From JBFYKJ01 sp041306005 (GTDB lineage: Archaea; Altiarchaeota; Altiarchaeia; JAFGQM01), in assembly GCA_041306005.1 (NCBI GenBank), contig JBFYKJ010000095.1:1-33643 (forward strand): a stretch of DNA of 33,643 bases. The letters run 5' to 3'. Numbering within the stretch: position 1 is the stretch's first letter; the number at the start of each line of letters is the position of its first letter. The notes under the pieces are model-generated. The model searched no databases, was not told the DNA's origin, and worked only from the letters and a program-made list of their open reading frames with translations. This document shows positions 1-6,978 of this stretch, piece after piece. The position numbers and the translations under genes are program-made.

Positions 1-515
1 CCGACAGGCATTATCATGTGCTCCTGCGGGTCGTTTTCCATGCCTGCGTGCTTCCCGCCGTTGATGACATTCAGCATCGGCACGGGCAGCGTGTCCGGCT
101 TGACGCTCGCGAGCTTCCCTATGTACTCGTAGGCCCAAAGGCCATTGGCCCTCGCAGCCGCGCAGCAGGCGGCCATCGACACCGGCAGTATCGCGTTCGC
201 CCCCAGGTTGCCCTTGTTTGCGGTGCCGTCAAGCTTTATCATCAGCTCGTCAAGGCCCCTCTGGTCGGCCGCATCAAAGCCGATCACCTTGGGGGCTATT
301 ATCCTGTTGACGTTCTCAACGGCCTTTTGCGTCCCCTTCCCGATATACCTTTTCCCGCCGTCCCTCAGCTCGAGGGCCTCGTGGATCCCCGCCGACGCGC
401 CGCTTGGCACCATCGCCCTGAACGTGCCGTCTGCCGTCGTCAAATCCACCTCCACCGTCGGGTTGCCCCTCGAGTCAAGGACTTCCCTCGCCTTTACCGA
501 CTTTATCTGTGTCAT
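1..515 (-). CDS. eno: Enolase, N-terminal part (cut by window edge)
   Basis: Phosphopyruvate hydratase, which interconverts 2-phosphoglycerate and phosphoenolpyruvate in glycolysis/gluconeogenesis. The reading frame is open from an ATG whose complement lies at 513-515 to the window edge, giving about 171 residues; the catalytic barrel is missing. The N-terminal enolase domain is clear: VKAREVLDSRGNPTVEVD near the start, the substrate-loop region PSGASAGIHEALELRDG (Ala where Thr is usual), then GANAILPVSMA, and near the cut LPVPMLNVINGGKHA. An in-frame stop lies five codons upstream of this ATG, so no earlier start is likely. The pyrF-like gene lies upstream on the same strand with a 68-nt gap, so co-transcription is possible. 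Phosphoglycerate mutase, the preceding glycolytic step, is encoded at 27434-28651. Family assignment is near certain. Confidence 0.95.
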   Translation of the reverse strand, partial: MTQIKSVKAREVLDSRGNPTVEVDLTTADGTFRAMVPSGASAGIHEALELRDGGKRYIGKGTQKAVENVNRIIAPKVIGFDAADQRGLDELMIKLDGTANKGNLGANAILPVSMAACCAAARANGLWAYEYIGKLASVKPDTLPVPMLNVINGGKHAGMENDPQEHMIMPV

Positions 516-583
516 GATAACCCAGGTTTATCTTGTGTTAGCAGCGCCCATCTGGCGCTCTTGCGCCATCTGCCCCCGCATGC

Positions 584-1285
584 CTATTTCAGCTTCTTTG
601 TGAGCTCCTTCGCGGCCGCGGTCATGTCGCCCGCTTCGTATATGCCCCTGCCCACTATGGCGTGCCAATTGCTCCCGGCCGCTTTGGCCGCGTCGCTTAT
701 GTCACCGCCCTGCGCCACGAGCCCCGGCGAGTAGAATATCGGGTCGCAGTCCGCAAGGAACTTCCTGTAGATCTTTATCCTTTCCGGGCTGTTGCCCGGG
801 ACGACGAAGTCCCTGATGCCGTACTTCCGGGCGCTGTCGAAGATGCCGACTATGCTGTTGTCGTCTATCCACCCGCCTTCGCTCTTCCTGTACATCGGGT
901 GGGTCATGTCGCCGCCGACGATGACATGAAGGCCGGCGCCCCTGCAAGCTTCTATCCAGGCGGCTTCGGTCATCGGGCCGGTCAGGGGGAACAAAATCAC
1001 GCTGTCCACCCCGGAGTCCTTGCACGCCTCCGCGAACAGCCTCCCGGTGTCGGGTATGTCTGTCGCCCCCTTTTGATGGTCATAGATTATCGGCAGGTCC
1101 GTCAGCTTCTTTATGGTTTCGCAGACTGCCGGCAGGCCGTAGCGAAGAGCCAGGCCAAAGCCTATCTTATAGGCCCCCACCCGCTCGACCGAACACGTGG
1201 CGTTGACAAGCTTGTGCAGGTCTTCCAGATAAGCCACGTCGCACGCGGGTATGATGCTCTTGTCGTATTTTATCAGGTCCCCCAT
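584..1285 (-). CDS. pyrF: Orotidine 5'-phosphate decarboxylase-like protein
   Basis: A 233-residue single-domain TIM-barrel protein of the OMP decarboxylase superfamily, which would convert OMP to UMP in pyrimidine synthesis. Evidence is the motif YDHQKGATDIPDT (about residues 68-80), VILFPLTGP, VIVGGDMTHP, DFVVPGNSPERI, FYSPGLVAQGG (a phosphate-binding type loop) and HAIVGRGIYEA near the C terminus. The Asp-Lys-Asp segment differs from the textbook D-x-K-x-x-D-I-P order: here Asp, His, Gln, Lys precede Gly-Ala-Thr-Asp-Ile-Pro, so spacing is shifted. I recall this variant in archaeal proteins annotated as PyrF, so the call is likely but substrate specificity is inferred. The ATG follows an A-rich GGGGAGAAAAT context. 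No other pyrimidine gene lies nearby. Confidence 0.78.
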   Translation of the reverse strand: MGDLIKYDKSIIPACDVAYLEDLHKLVNATCSVERVGAYKIGFGLALRYGLPAVCETIKKLTDLPIIYDHQKGATDIPDTGRLFAEACKDSGVDSVILFPLTGPMTEAAWIEACRGAGLHVIVGGDMTHPMYRKSEGGWIDDNSIVGIFDSARKYGIRDFVVPGNSPERIKIYRKFLADCDPIFYSPGLVAQGGDISDAAKAAGSNWHAIVGRGIYEAGDMTAAAKELTKKLK

Positions 1286-1316
1286 ATTTTCTCCCCGCTA
1301 GTTTAAGCCCGGCGCG

Positions 1317-1324
1317 TATAAATA
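1317..1324. promoter_or_regulatory. TATA box in a divergent promoter region
   Basis: TATAAATA lies in the 73-nt gap between the divergent pyrF-like gene and the metallo-hydrolase gene. It is 42 nt before the hydrolase ATG, which fits an archaeal TATA with a short leader. Its complement reads TATTTATA and could also serve the minus-strand gene. Confidence 0.55.
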
Positions 1325-1358
1325 TCTTCTGCGGAAATAAAAGGCGCGCGAAAGCGAA

Positions 1359-1961
1359 ATGGAACTGAAGGCTTTCTTATCACCGGATTTCCACTCGAAT
1401 GTCTACGTACTCTCAGGCGGCAAGACCTTGATGATAGACGCGGGGCAGATGCCGCCGGGTGTGAGGCCGGACATCATCATCCTCACCCACTGCCACTTCG
1501 ACCACATCGCGAGGGCCAAGGAGATCCAGGACAAGACGGGCTGCGGGATATGGATGGGCGCGGAGGAGGCCGAGTTCTTCGAGAGCGACCGGAGGGATGC
1601 GAGCGCGTCGCGCTATTTCAACATCCCGGCGGCCCCTGATTTCAGGATAACCCGGAGGCTGAAGGACGGCGAGACGATCGATATCGGGGAGACTCAAGAC
1701 CCAAGACTCAAGACCATAGCCACTCCCGGCCACACGCCGGGCGGCCTCTGTTTGTACGAGCCTGAGTCTAAGACGCTCTTCTCGGGCGACACGGTCTTTG
1801 CCGCGGGCTACGGCAGGTACGACCTATTGGGCGGGGACGCTGATGCATTAAGAGCATCGCTTGCGAAGCTTGCGAAGCTCGACGTCGAAACAATTTACCC
1901 GGGCCACGGGCCGGCGCTGAATAAGGGGGTTAATGAGTACCTGAAGTCGATAATCATTTGA
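1359..1961 (+). CDS. Metallo-beta-lactamase-fold hydrolase (glyoxalase II-like)
   Basis: A 200-residue stand-alone MBL-fold protein, probably a cytosolic di-metal hydrolase. The metal ligands are all visible: T43-H44-C-H46-F-D48-H49 (HxHxDH), H125 in TPGHTPGG, D144 in FSGDTVF and H183 in YPGHGP. Spacing and length match glyoxalase II-like single-domain proteins with no added RNA- or DNA-processing domain. The substrate (thioester, lactone or other) cannot be read from sequence. The ATG is preceded by GCGAA with a TATA box 42 nt upstream. It runs divergently from pyrF and convergently with the 2031-3242 gene. Its stop codon sits at the edge of a 35-bp tandem repeat. Confidence 0.9.
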   Translation: MELKAFLSPDFHSNVYVLSGGKTLMIDAGQMPPGVRPDIIILTHCHFDHIARAKEIQDKTGCGIWMGAEEAEFFESDRRDASASRYFNIPAAPDFRITRRLKDGETIDIGETQDPRLKTIATPGHTPGGLCLYEPESKTLFSGDTVFAAGYGRYDLLGGDADALRASLAKLAKLDVETIYPGHGPALNKGVNEYLKSIII

Positions 1962-2029
1962 CCTCGTGCAGTTAACGAGTGCTCAACATCCATAGACCTC
2001 GTGCAGTTAACGAGTGCTTAACATCCATA
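1960..2029. repeat. 35-bp tandem duplication between convergent genes
   Basis: Two adjacent copies, 1960-1994 and 1995-2029, differ at one base (C/T in GCTYAACATC). Each copy contains a short inverted repeat, CTCGT and ACGAG around a 7-nt loop. The array starts at the stop codon of the MBL-fold gene and ends next to the stop of the convergent gene. It may contribute to 3'-end formation for both; that role is inference. Confidence 0.9.
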
Positions 2030-2030
2030 C

Positions 2031-3242
2031 TCATTTTATCTCGTGCAAGTCTTCCCTGCGTATCTCCAGTTTTCCAGTCTGGGCCCGCCGCCTCTTCAGG
2101 GCTTCGAAGTCTGCGCGGTACCTGGGCACCGCGATCTCAAATTGCCCGCTCAGCCGGCTTATGCTGCCGTCCGGGCTGTAGGCCCTCGCCTCCATGATGT
2201 AGTTCAGGCCGCCTTTCCTTTCCCAGTTTGTCTTATACTCGTACGAGTTTGGGACTATGAAATGCAGCCTCCTGTCGTGCACGTCAAAGAGCCCGCTCTT
2301 TGCGGCCTCGAGCATCTCCGGCAGGTGCGCCCCGCCTATTATACCCAGGTTGTCGTTGTTTGGCAGGCTCTTTAGCTTCCCTATCTCCGAGTGCGCAGTC
2401 GCCATCCTTTCCACGGCGTAAATGGACCTCATATAGTCTTTGACCAGCGCCTCCGAAAGGTGTTGCCTTGCAGCCTCTTTGGCCTCCTCGCTGACCTTCC
2501 CCGTTTGCCTGAAGCTATCGTCTATAACCCTTTGCGCCTCTTTCATGGCCTCATACGACGCCCCCACCAGTTCCGGCCTGCCGAAGCTGGTAATGTGGAA
2601 GTCTTCGGGGAAGAGGGCCTCCCTCATCTCATATGATTCGTGCTGATTTCTGTAGAAATTCTTCGCCATCAAGGCGACGTCCCTGTCCCTGGTGAGCTTC
2701 CTGAAGCCCTCCCTGACCCTTGCCCTATCCTTTTCATTGGTCAGATGGACGTTTATCTCCTTGCCCCCCACGGTGCCGTCCTCTCTCTCCACGATGGCGA
2801 CCGGCACCCTGCGGGCCCTCAGCTCCTCCATTATGAAATGCACGTCTGCCTGGACCTTTGCAGTACTCTCGTCCATCTGTTCGCCAATCTTCCTTGTCGG
2901 GTCAGAGTGCGCCTGCGCTATAATGTAGCTATTGTGTTTCCCGCCGCCCGCGGGCGCATAAGTATGGACCAAATTGCCATAGGGCTCTAGGGCCTTTGCA
3001 AGCGGCAGGTCCGGCCGGCCGGCCGGGGCGTTTATGCCGGGCTTTGCTATCGGCAGTGGAGCCTGGCCTTTGGCTAGTGCCCTGCGCCTTACAAGCTCCG
3101 CTCCCGCCGCCGCAACTGCAGCCCCGCCGCCCCAACGAACGATCTTACCCAAGAACGCGCGCCTGCCCATCGGCGCCCCGGGCCCGCCCTCGGGCAGGCC
3201 GGCTCCCTTCTTGACCCTCTTTGTCCTGCTCTTACGGCCCAT
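2031..3242 (-). CDS. Putative Tat-exported protein, TraB/ChaN-like features, function unknown
   Basis: A 403-residue protein I cannot assign with confidence. Residues 25-58 look like a twin-arginine signal: R27-R28-A-F-L-G-K, then a Gly/Ala-rich hydrophobic stretch (about 37-50), then a basic segment and ALA. Met25 (codon at about 3170) would place the twin Arg at positions 3-4 and may be the real start; the longer form has a strongly basic N terminus. The mature part has SYIIAQAHSD (about 105-113), VAIVERE (about 148-154) and LGIIGGAHLPEM (about 299-310). The GGAH-x-x-x-M pattern resembles TraB/PrgY and ChaN/EreA-type proteins, but this is pattern memory, not an alignment. Its start overlaps the end of the cyclophilin-like gene by 11 nt, implying translational coupling. 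Confidence 0.6.
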   Translation of the reverse strand: MGRKSRTKRVKKGAGLPEGGPGAPMGRRAFLGKIVRWGGGAAVAAAGAELVRRRALAKGQAPLPIAKPGINAPAGRPDLPLAKALEPYGNLVHTYAPAGGGKHNSYIIAQAHSDPTRKIGEQMDESTAKVQADVHFIMEELRARRVPVAIVEREDGTVGGKEINVHLTNEKDRARVREGFRKLTRDRDVALMAKNFYRNQHESYEMREALFPEDFHITSFGRPELVGASYEAMKEAQRVIDDSFRQTGKVSEEAKEAARQHLSEALVKDYMRSIYAVERMATAHSEIGKLKSLPNNDNLGIIGGAHLPEMLEAAKSGLFDVHDRRLHFIVPNSYEYKTNWERKGGLNYIMEARAYSPDGSISRLSGQFEIAVPRYRADFEALKRRRAQTGKLEIRREDLHEIK

Positions 3243-3570
3243 TTTCTAATGAGAGCGTGTCACCGTCTTTCATTTGCCTGAACATCTCTAAATTCTTCGC
3301 CACCTTGCCGACTACGGTCACCGCGCTGACGGGCTGAGTCTTCCCGAAGAATATGCAGAGGCACTTCCCTGGCGGCCAGTAAGCGACGTCCCCGGGGCTG
3401 ACCCGCGGGGTGCCATTCTCCTGCGGCGTGTCGACGGGTATCTCAAAGTAGATCTCCTCTTTCCAAACCTGCGCGCCGGCTTTCAAAGGCAGCGCCTTCT
3501 TTATCAAAGAAGCGGTCTTCGTGGAGTTGAGCTCGACTTCGGAAACAGAGCTGCCGTGGATTATCCGCAT
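3232..3570 (-). CDS. Cyclophilin-like fold protein (DUF369/PF04126 type)
   Basis: A 112-residue small beta-barrel protein. The run IYFEIPVD, then GDVAYWPPGKCLCIFFGKT, then VVGKVAKNLEMF matches the archaeal/bacterial cyclophilin-like family known from TM1367-type structures. Peptidyl-prolyl isomerase activity is not established for that family, so no activity is assigned. The start is the ATG at 3568-3570, preceded by a good Shine-Dalgarno GGAGGT four bases upstream; a TTG twelve bases earlier keeps frame but is unlikely. It overlaps the downstream putative Tat-signal gene by 11 nt, so the two are probably co-translated. The gene is downstream of pheS on the same strand. Confidence 0.8.
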   Translation of the reverse strand: MRIIHGSSVSEVELNSTKTASLIKKALPLKAGAQVWKEEIYFEIPVDTPQENGTPRVSPGDVAYWPPGKCLCIFFGKTQPVSAVTVVGKVAKNLEMFRQMKDGDTLSLENGP

Positions 3571-3584
3571 AGGGACCTCCAATA

Positions 3585-3615
3585 GTTAAGCCTATAAGGC
3601 TCGTTAAGCCTATAA
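3585..3615. repeat. 13-bp direct repeat, 18-bp period, between pheS and the cyclophilin-like gene
   Basis: GTTAAGCCTATAA occurs at 3585-3597 and 3603-3615. The second copy overlaps the pheS stop codon. It is one of several short duplications at gene junctions in this window. Confidence 0.8.
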
Positions 3616-5103
3616 AACCCCCCTTAGGTTGTAGCTCCTAAGCCAGTCGAGGTCGTTCTTGTAGAACGTCCTTATGTCGTCAAGGCCCATCTTCAGCATC
3701 AGGGGCCGCTCAAGGCCGAGGCCCCACGCGAGGACCGGGCATTCCACCCCAAGCAGCGGCTTCACCACTTCTGGCCTGAATATCCCGGACCCGCCGAGCT
3801 CCACCCACTCGCCCTTCTCCTCGAAATAGACTTCCGGCTCGCAGCTCATCTCGGTGTAAGGGAAATACGACGGGCGGAACCTGACCTTCTTGAAGCCGAG
3901 CTTGTTGTAGAACTCCTTAAGGTACCACAATAAATTCCTGAAGTTCACGTCCTCGCCGACGACTATCCCCTCGACCTGGTAGAACTCCGCCAGGTGCTTG
4001 TAGTCCAAAGTTTCATTCCGGAATACGCGCCCTATCGAGAACACCTTCGCCGGTATCTGGGCTTTTGCGAGGTTCCTTGCTGAAACAACAGTTGTATGCG
4101 TCCTCAATACAGCCTTCTTCGCGGTCTCCGGGTTCCAGTCGTACTGCCAGCCCTTCGACGCTATCCCCCCGCCTTTCTCGTGCATGTCCCGGACGGCCTT
4201 GTGGTGCTCGGGCAGTTCGTGCTCCAATCCCTCTAAGTAGAAAGTATCGGCCAGTTCCCTCGCCGGGTGGTCCTGCGGCTGGAAGAGGGCGTCGAAATTC
4301 CAGAAGGAGCTTTCCACATAATCTCCCCTCGCTTCGGTGAAGCCCATCTCCAGGAAGATGCGCCGTATCTTCTCTATCGCCATCTTCATGGGATGCGGCC
4401 TCCCGGGCCAGACCTCTTCCGCCTCCCTTATCCCATACTCCCTGAATTTCGCATTCCTCCAGGAGCCCGTCTTGAGCATCTCGTGGGTGACCGAGGATGC
4501 GCCCGCATCCTCTCCCGGCCCTTTCTTCACCGCCGCCCGGCCCTTGGCGGTCAGCTCGGCCTCGAATGACCTTGTCTCTTTGATCTTTATCATCCCGCCC
4601 CGGCCCTTCAGCATCTCGACCGCATCCCAGAGCCCGCGGGCCTTCAGCTCGGCGAGGTCCATGTCCCCGGACGCCAACAGTTTAAGGAGTTCTTCGTCCT
4701 TCCCGCCCGAACCGAGCGCATTCTTCCCGGCGCCGGTGATGTTCAGTTTCCCGGCCTCTATCACCGCCCAGCCCTTCTTCTTCAGCCAGATGAGCGCTAT
4801 CGGGGCGCCCTTCCCCAGGGCCCGTATTTCGACAGGCCCCTTGCCGAGCAGCTCGAGCGAGCGCCTCTCCGGGAGGCCATCTTTGGCACACGCCCTTCCC
4901 TCGTCCCCGAGCGAGACCACTTCGGACGCGCTCTCAGACAGCTTGACTAGGCCCTCGCTCTCGAGCCCGTGGGCGATTGAGTACACACCGTCGCCGAGCC
5001 CGAGCTGTTTTCCCGCTTCGGCTAACCCCTTGGACCCCAGGAGCTTGAGCAGTTCGAACTCGGATTTGGAAACCATATTTATCCGGACTTGGAAAACCTC
5101 CAT
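3610..5103 (-). CDS. pheS: Phenylalanine--tRNA ligase alpha subunit
   Basis: The catalytic alpha chain of PheRS, which charges tRNA-Phe in a heterotetramer with PheT. Its 497 residues match the archaeal/eukaryotic long form: N-terminal winged-helix modules (about 1-190), then a class II core. Visible core signatures include HPMKMAIEKIRRIFLEMGF, FQPQDHPARELADTFYL (motif 1-2 region), FRNETLDYKHLAEFYQVEG (motif 2) and GSGIFRPEVVKPLL with GLGLERPLMLKMG (motif 3). A second in-frame ATG at residue 10 (5076) gives MVSKSEFELLKLLG, which looks like a natural wHTH start, so the true start is uncertain by nine codons. pheT is not in the window. Upstream lie a 24-bp-period duplication and a 417-nt spacer shared with divergent ftsZ. 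Confidence 0.95.
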   Translation of the reverse strand: MEVFQVRINMVSKSEFELLKLLGSKGLAEAGKQLGLGDGVYSIAHGLESEGLVKLSESASEVVSLGDEGRACAKDGLPERRSLELLGKGPVEIRALGKGAPIALIWLKKKGWAVIEAGKLNITGAGKNALGSGGKDEELLKLLASGDMDLAELKARGLWDAVEMLKGRGGMIKIKETRSFEAELTAKGRAAVKKGPGEDAGASSVTHEMLKTGSWRNAKFREYGIREAEEVWPGRPHPMKMAIEKIRRIFLEMGFTEARGDYVESSFWNFDALFQPQDHPARELADTFYLEGLEHELPEHHKAVRDMHEKGGGIASKGWQYDWNPETAKKAVLRTHTTVVSARNLAKAQIPAKVFSIGRVFRNETLDYKHLAEFYQVEGIVVGEDVNFRNLLWYLKEFYNKLGFKKVRFRPSYFPYTEMSCEPEVYFEEKGEWVELGGSGIFRPEVVKPLLGVECPVLAWGLGLERPLMLKMGLDDIRTFYKNDLDWLRSYNLRGVL

Positions 5104-5122
5104 AGATTATTCGCACTATGTA

Positions 5123-5168
5123 GAAAAGCAGATGGCGCATCACAAAGAAAAGCAGATGGCGCATCACA
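5123..5168. repeat. 22-bp perfect direct repeat, 24-bp period, upstream of pheS
   Basis: Two exact 22-bp copies at 5123-5144 and 5147-5168; the core includes GCAGATGGCGCATCACA. They lie 20-65 nt upstream of the pheS start, in the expected promoter/leader zone. Two copies only, with no spacer diversity, so this is not a CRISPR. Confidence 0.9.
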
Positions 5169-5443
5169 GAAAAAGGATATGCATTTTGGGTAACCTCGGC
5201 AAGCAGTTCAACGCAATGCATTAGGGATTCCCCGCTAAATTTTACTCCCTTACAGTGACGAAAAAATCCATCCAACAGCCCGCAAAACAAAACATGCGCC
5301 GGTCGAAGCAGTTATACAGGCTTCGTATAACTGATTTGAGCATGCCATGCGGTCACCGCCGCATGTTTTCACCTTTTTTATATTTTTAATTTTGAATACT
5401 CCAGCGGGGTTATACCGGGGCAATATCCCGCGGCTTTCTGCTC

Positions 5444-5481
5444 TGCACACTGCGAGAACGCCTTGCACACTGCGAGAACGC
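5444..5481. repeat. 18-bp perfect direct repeat, 20-bp period, upstream of ftsZ
   Basis: TGCACACTGCGAGAACGC occurs at 5444-5461 and 5464-5481, 40-77 nt before the ftsZ ATG at 5521. It could be a regulator half-site pair or a neutral duplication. Confidence 0.88.
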
Positions 5482-5520
5482 TAACTTCTAAAACAAATCG
5501 GGTCAATTTCTAAAAACAAA

Positions 5521-6624
5521 ATGAAGAAGATAATAAAGAGCGCGACTGACAAGTCAATGCGCTTCGAGGGTGGCCAGCTGAGCGACGTAGACGCCCAGCT
5601 GATGAAGCTGATCGACGGCCTCAAGACGTCGATCAAGGTGGTCGGAGTTGGCGGAGCCGGCTGCAACACGATAACCCGGCTGTCCGAGATGGGCGTCGAG
5701 GGCGCGGAGACCGTAACCATGAACACCGATGCCCAAGACCTGTTATATTCGGTGGCCGACAAGAAGGTGCTTCTCGGCGCAGAGCTGACGGGCGGCCTTG
5801 GAGCAGGCTCGGACCCCTCCGTGGGCGAGAACGCCGCGAAGGAAAGCCTTGACGAAGTGTCAGGCGCCCTTTCCGGAAGCGACCTTACTTTCGTCACATG
5901 CGGACTCGGCGGCGGGACGGGCTCAGGCGCAGCGCCTGTAGTCGCTGAAGTGGCAAAAGACACGGGCTCAGTCACTGTAGCCATAGTCACACTGCCGTTC
6001 ACGGTAGAGGGCAAGGTCAGGTGGCAGAACGCCACCGAGAGCCTGAACAAGCTTCGGAAGAAGGTGGACACCGTCATAGTAATACCGAACGACAAGCTGC
6101 TGGCGCTCGTCCCGGACCTGCCGCTCAACGCGGCTTTCAAGGTCGCTGACGAGATGCTCTCCAACGCGCTCAAGGGCACGACGGAGATGGTCACAAAGCC
6201 GGGCCTTGTCAACAGGGACTTCGCGGACCTGAGGACCGTGCTGACGAACGGAGGCACTGCGGTCATCGGCATGGGCGAGAGCTCGGGCGAGTCGGTCTCA
6301 GGCAACCGGGCGATAGAGGCCGTCGAGGAGGCGCTGCAGTCGCCGCTGCTCGACGTGGACGTCTCGACAGCCGACAGGGCGCTGCTCAACGTGGTCGGCG
6401 GCCCGGACATGACCTTGCAAGAGGTCGAGGCCGCAGTCGAGTACCTCTCCAGCAAGATAAGCTCCGAGGCGAACATCCTCTGGGGCGCGCAGGTCGAGGA
6501 GGGCCTCAACAAGAACGCCGTGAAGGTCATGCTGGTAGTCAGCGGCGTCCGCGCTGCGGAGCTCCTGAACAGCAGGCACTACGCCGCGAAGCAGAGCGTC
6601 GACATGGACGTCGAGTACGTCTAA
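5521..6624 (+). CDS. ftsZ: Cell division GTPase FtsZ, first copy
   Basis: Tubulin-family GTPase that polymerises into the division ring. 367 residues. Visible elements: G44-G-A-G-C-N (nucleotide-binding loop), NTDAQDLL (68-75), the tubulin signature G130-G-G-T-G-S-G (residues 130-136), and NRDFAD (231-236), the T7-loop region supplying the catalytic Asp. The protein ends in VDMDVEYV with no long linker or obvious C-terminal anchor peptide. It lacks a clear Shine-Dalgarno; the ATG follows CTAAAAACAAA. A second, closely similar copy follows at 6979. They share an 80-bp identical block (5656-5735 and 7117-7196). Position upstream of secE-spt5 matches the archaeal FtsZ1 neighbourhood; subfamily assignment beyond that is inference. 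Confidence 0.97.
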   Translation: MKKIIKSATDKSMRFEGGQLSDVDAQLMKLIDGLKTSIKVVGVGGAGCNTITRLSEMGVEGAETVTMNTDAQDLLYSVADKKVLLGAELTGGLGAGSDPSVGENAAKESLDEVSGALSGSDLTFVTCGLGGGTGSGAAPVVAEVAKDTGSVTVAIVTLPFTVEGKVRWQNATESLNKLRKKVDTVIVIPNDKLLALVPDLPLNAAFKVADEMLSNALKGTTEMVTKPGLVNRDFADLRTVLTNGGTAVIGMGESSGESVSGNRAIEAVEEALQSPLLDVDVSTADRALLNVVGGPDMTLQEVEAAVEYLSSKISSEANILWGAQVEEGLNKNAVKVMLVVSGVRAAELLNSRHYAAKQSVDMDVEYV

Positions 6625-6705
6625 GCGTCATCGACACTTCGCCTAAGCGGCGTCGACTTCGCCTAAGCGTCATCGACACTTCGCCTAAGCGGCGTCGACT
6701 TCGCC
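6622..6705. repeat. 42-bp perfect tandem duplication starting at the ftsZ stop codon
   Basis: Two identical 42-bp units, 6622-6663 and 6664-6705, followed by a third partial copy (TAAGC). Each unit is itself built from two related ~21-bp halves: TAAGCG, a variable part, then CGAC(AC)TTCGCC. The first unit begins exactly with the TAA stop of ftsZ, so each half also begins with TAA. Confidence 0.95.
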
Positions 6706-6978
6706 TAAGCATGCCGCCCGGTGCGTATGCGCCGGGACGGCCGGGGCCGCAAGGCCCCAAGCCTTTCTTTTTTCAATTTTTTGGCATACTCCCGTCTTTT
6801 TAAAGCCCCCTGCAAATCGCAATCAGCAGGCTTAGTTATACCGAGTTCGTATGACGCGATGCGCCGGCTATTCGAAATCCGCAGCGGGTTTTCGGGCCCT
6901 TCCAAGGTCCCGCAAACAAGTTTTTATCCTTTGCACGGGTATTTAGCTTGCTAAATCTGGACTCTTACGGGTGGCAAA
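6625..6978. other. 354-nt spacer between the two ftsZ genes
   Basis: It holds the tandem duplication and hairpin/T-run terminator listed separately, then about 200 nt without a gene. Just before the second ftsZ is a T-rich element CAAGTTTTTATCC (about 6918-6930), a plausible TATA region about 50-60 nt upstream of the ATG. It suggests the second ftsZ has its own promoter. Confidence 0.6.
6717..6782 (+). terminator. Two hairpins and T-runs after the first ftsZ
   Basis: Hairpin 1: CCCGGTGC and GCGCCGGG around GTAT (6717-6736; one G-T wobble). Hairpin 2: GGGGCC and GGCCCC around a GCAA tetraloop (6743-6758), with an outer GGC/GCC clamp. T-rich runs follow at 6764-6773 and 6777-6782. Archaeal termination relies on T-runs; the hairpins may stabilise the 3' end. 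Confidence 0.7.

Larger units (their letters stand above)
5104..5520. other. 417-nt divergent spacer between pheS and ftsZ with two tandem duplications
   Basis: No convincing gene. It holds two separate tandem duplications (listed on their own), an A/T-rich stretch around 5366-5398 that includes TTTATATTTTTAATTTT, and TCTAAAA motifs just before the ftsZ ATG (CTTCTAAAAC at about 5485 and TTTCTAAAAAC at about 5511). Promoters for both flanking genes should lie here, but I cannot place either TATA box firmly. Open frames across it are short and follow the repeat, so I treat them as noncoding. Confidence 0.6.

Noticed and set aside
18..734. Long plus-strand open frame at the window start
   Set aside because: It is antisense to enolase, whose motifs are clear on the minus strand, and its translation shows no family pattern.
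4337..5224. Plus-strand open frame of nearly 300 codons
   Set aside because: Antisense to pheS; Ser/Pro-rich translation typical of GC-rich shadow frames.
4934..5290. Minus-strand frame with a repeated VMRHLLF peptide
   Set aside because: The peptide repeat is only the 24-bp DNA repeat read in one frame; the frame also overlaps the start of pheS.
5123..5481. Possible CRISPR or iteron array upstream of ftsZ
   Set aside because: Only two copies of each repeat and two unrelated repeats; no regular spacers and no cas or replication initiator gene.
5481..6530. Minus-strand frame of about 350 codons opposite ftsZ
   Set aside because: Ser/Thr-rich shadow of ftsZ codon usage; the same shadow occurs opposite the second copy.
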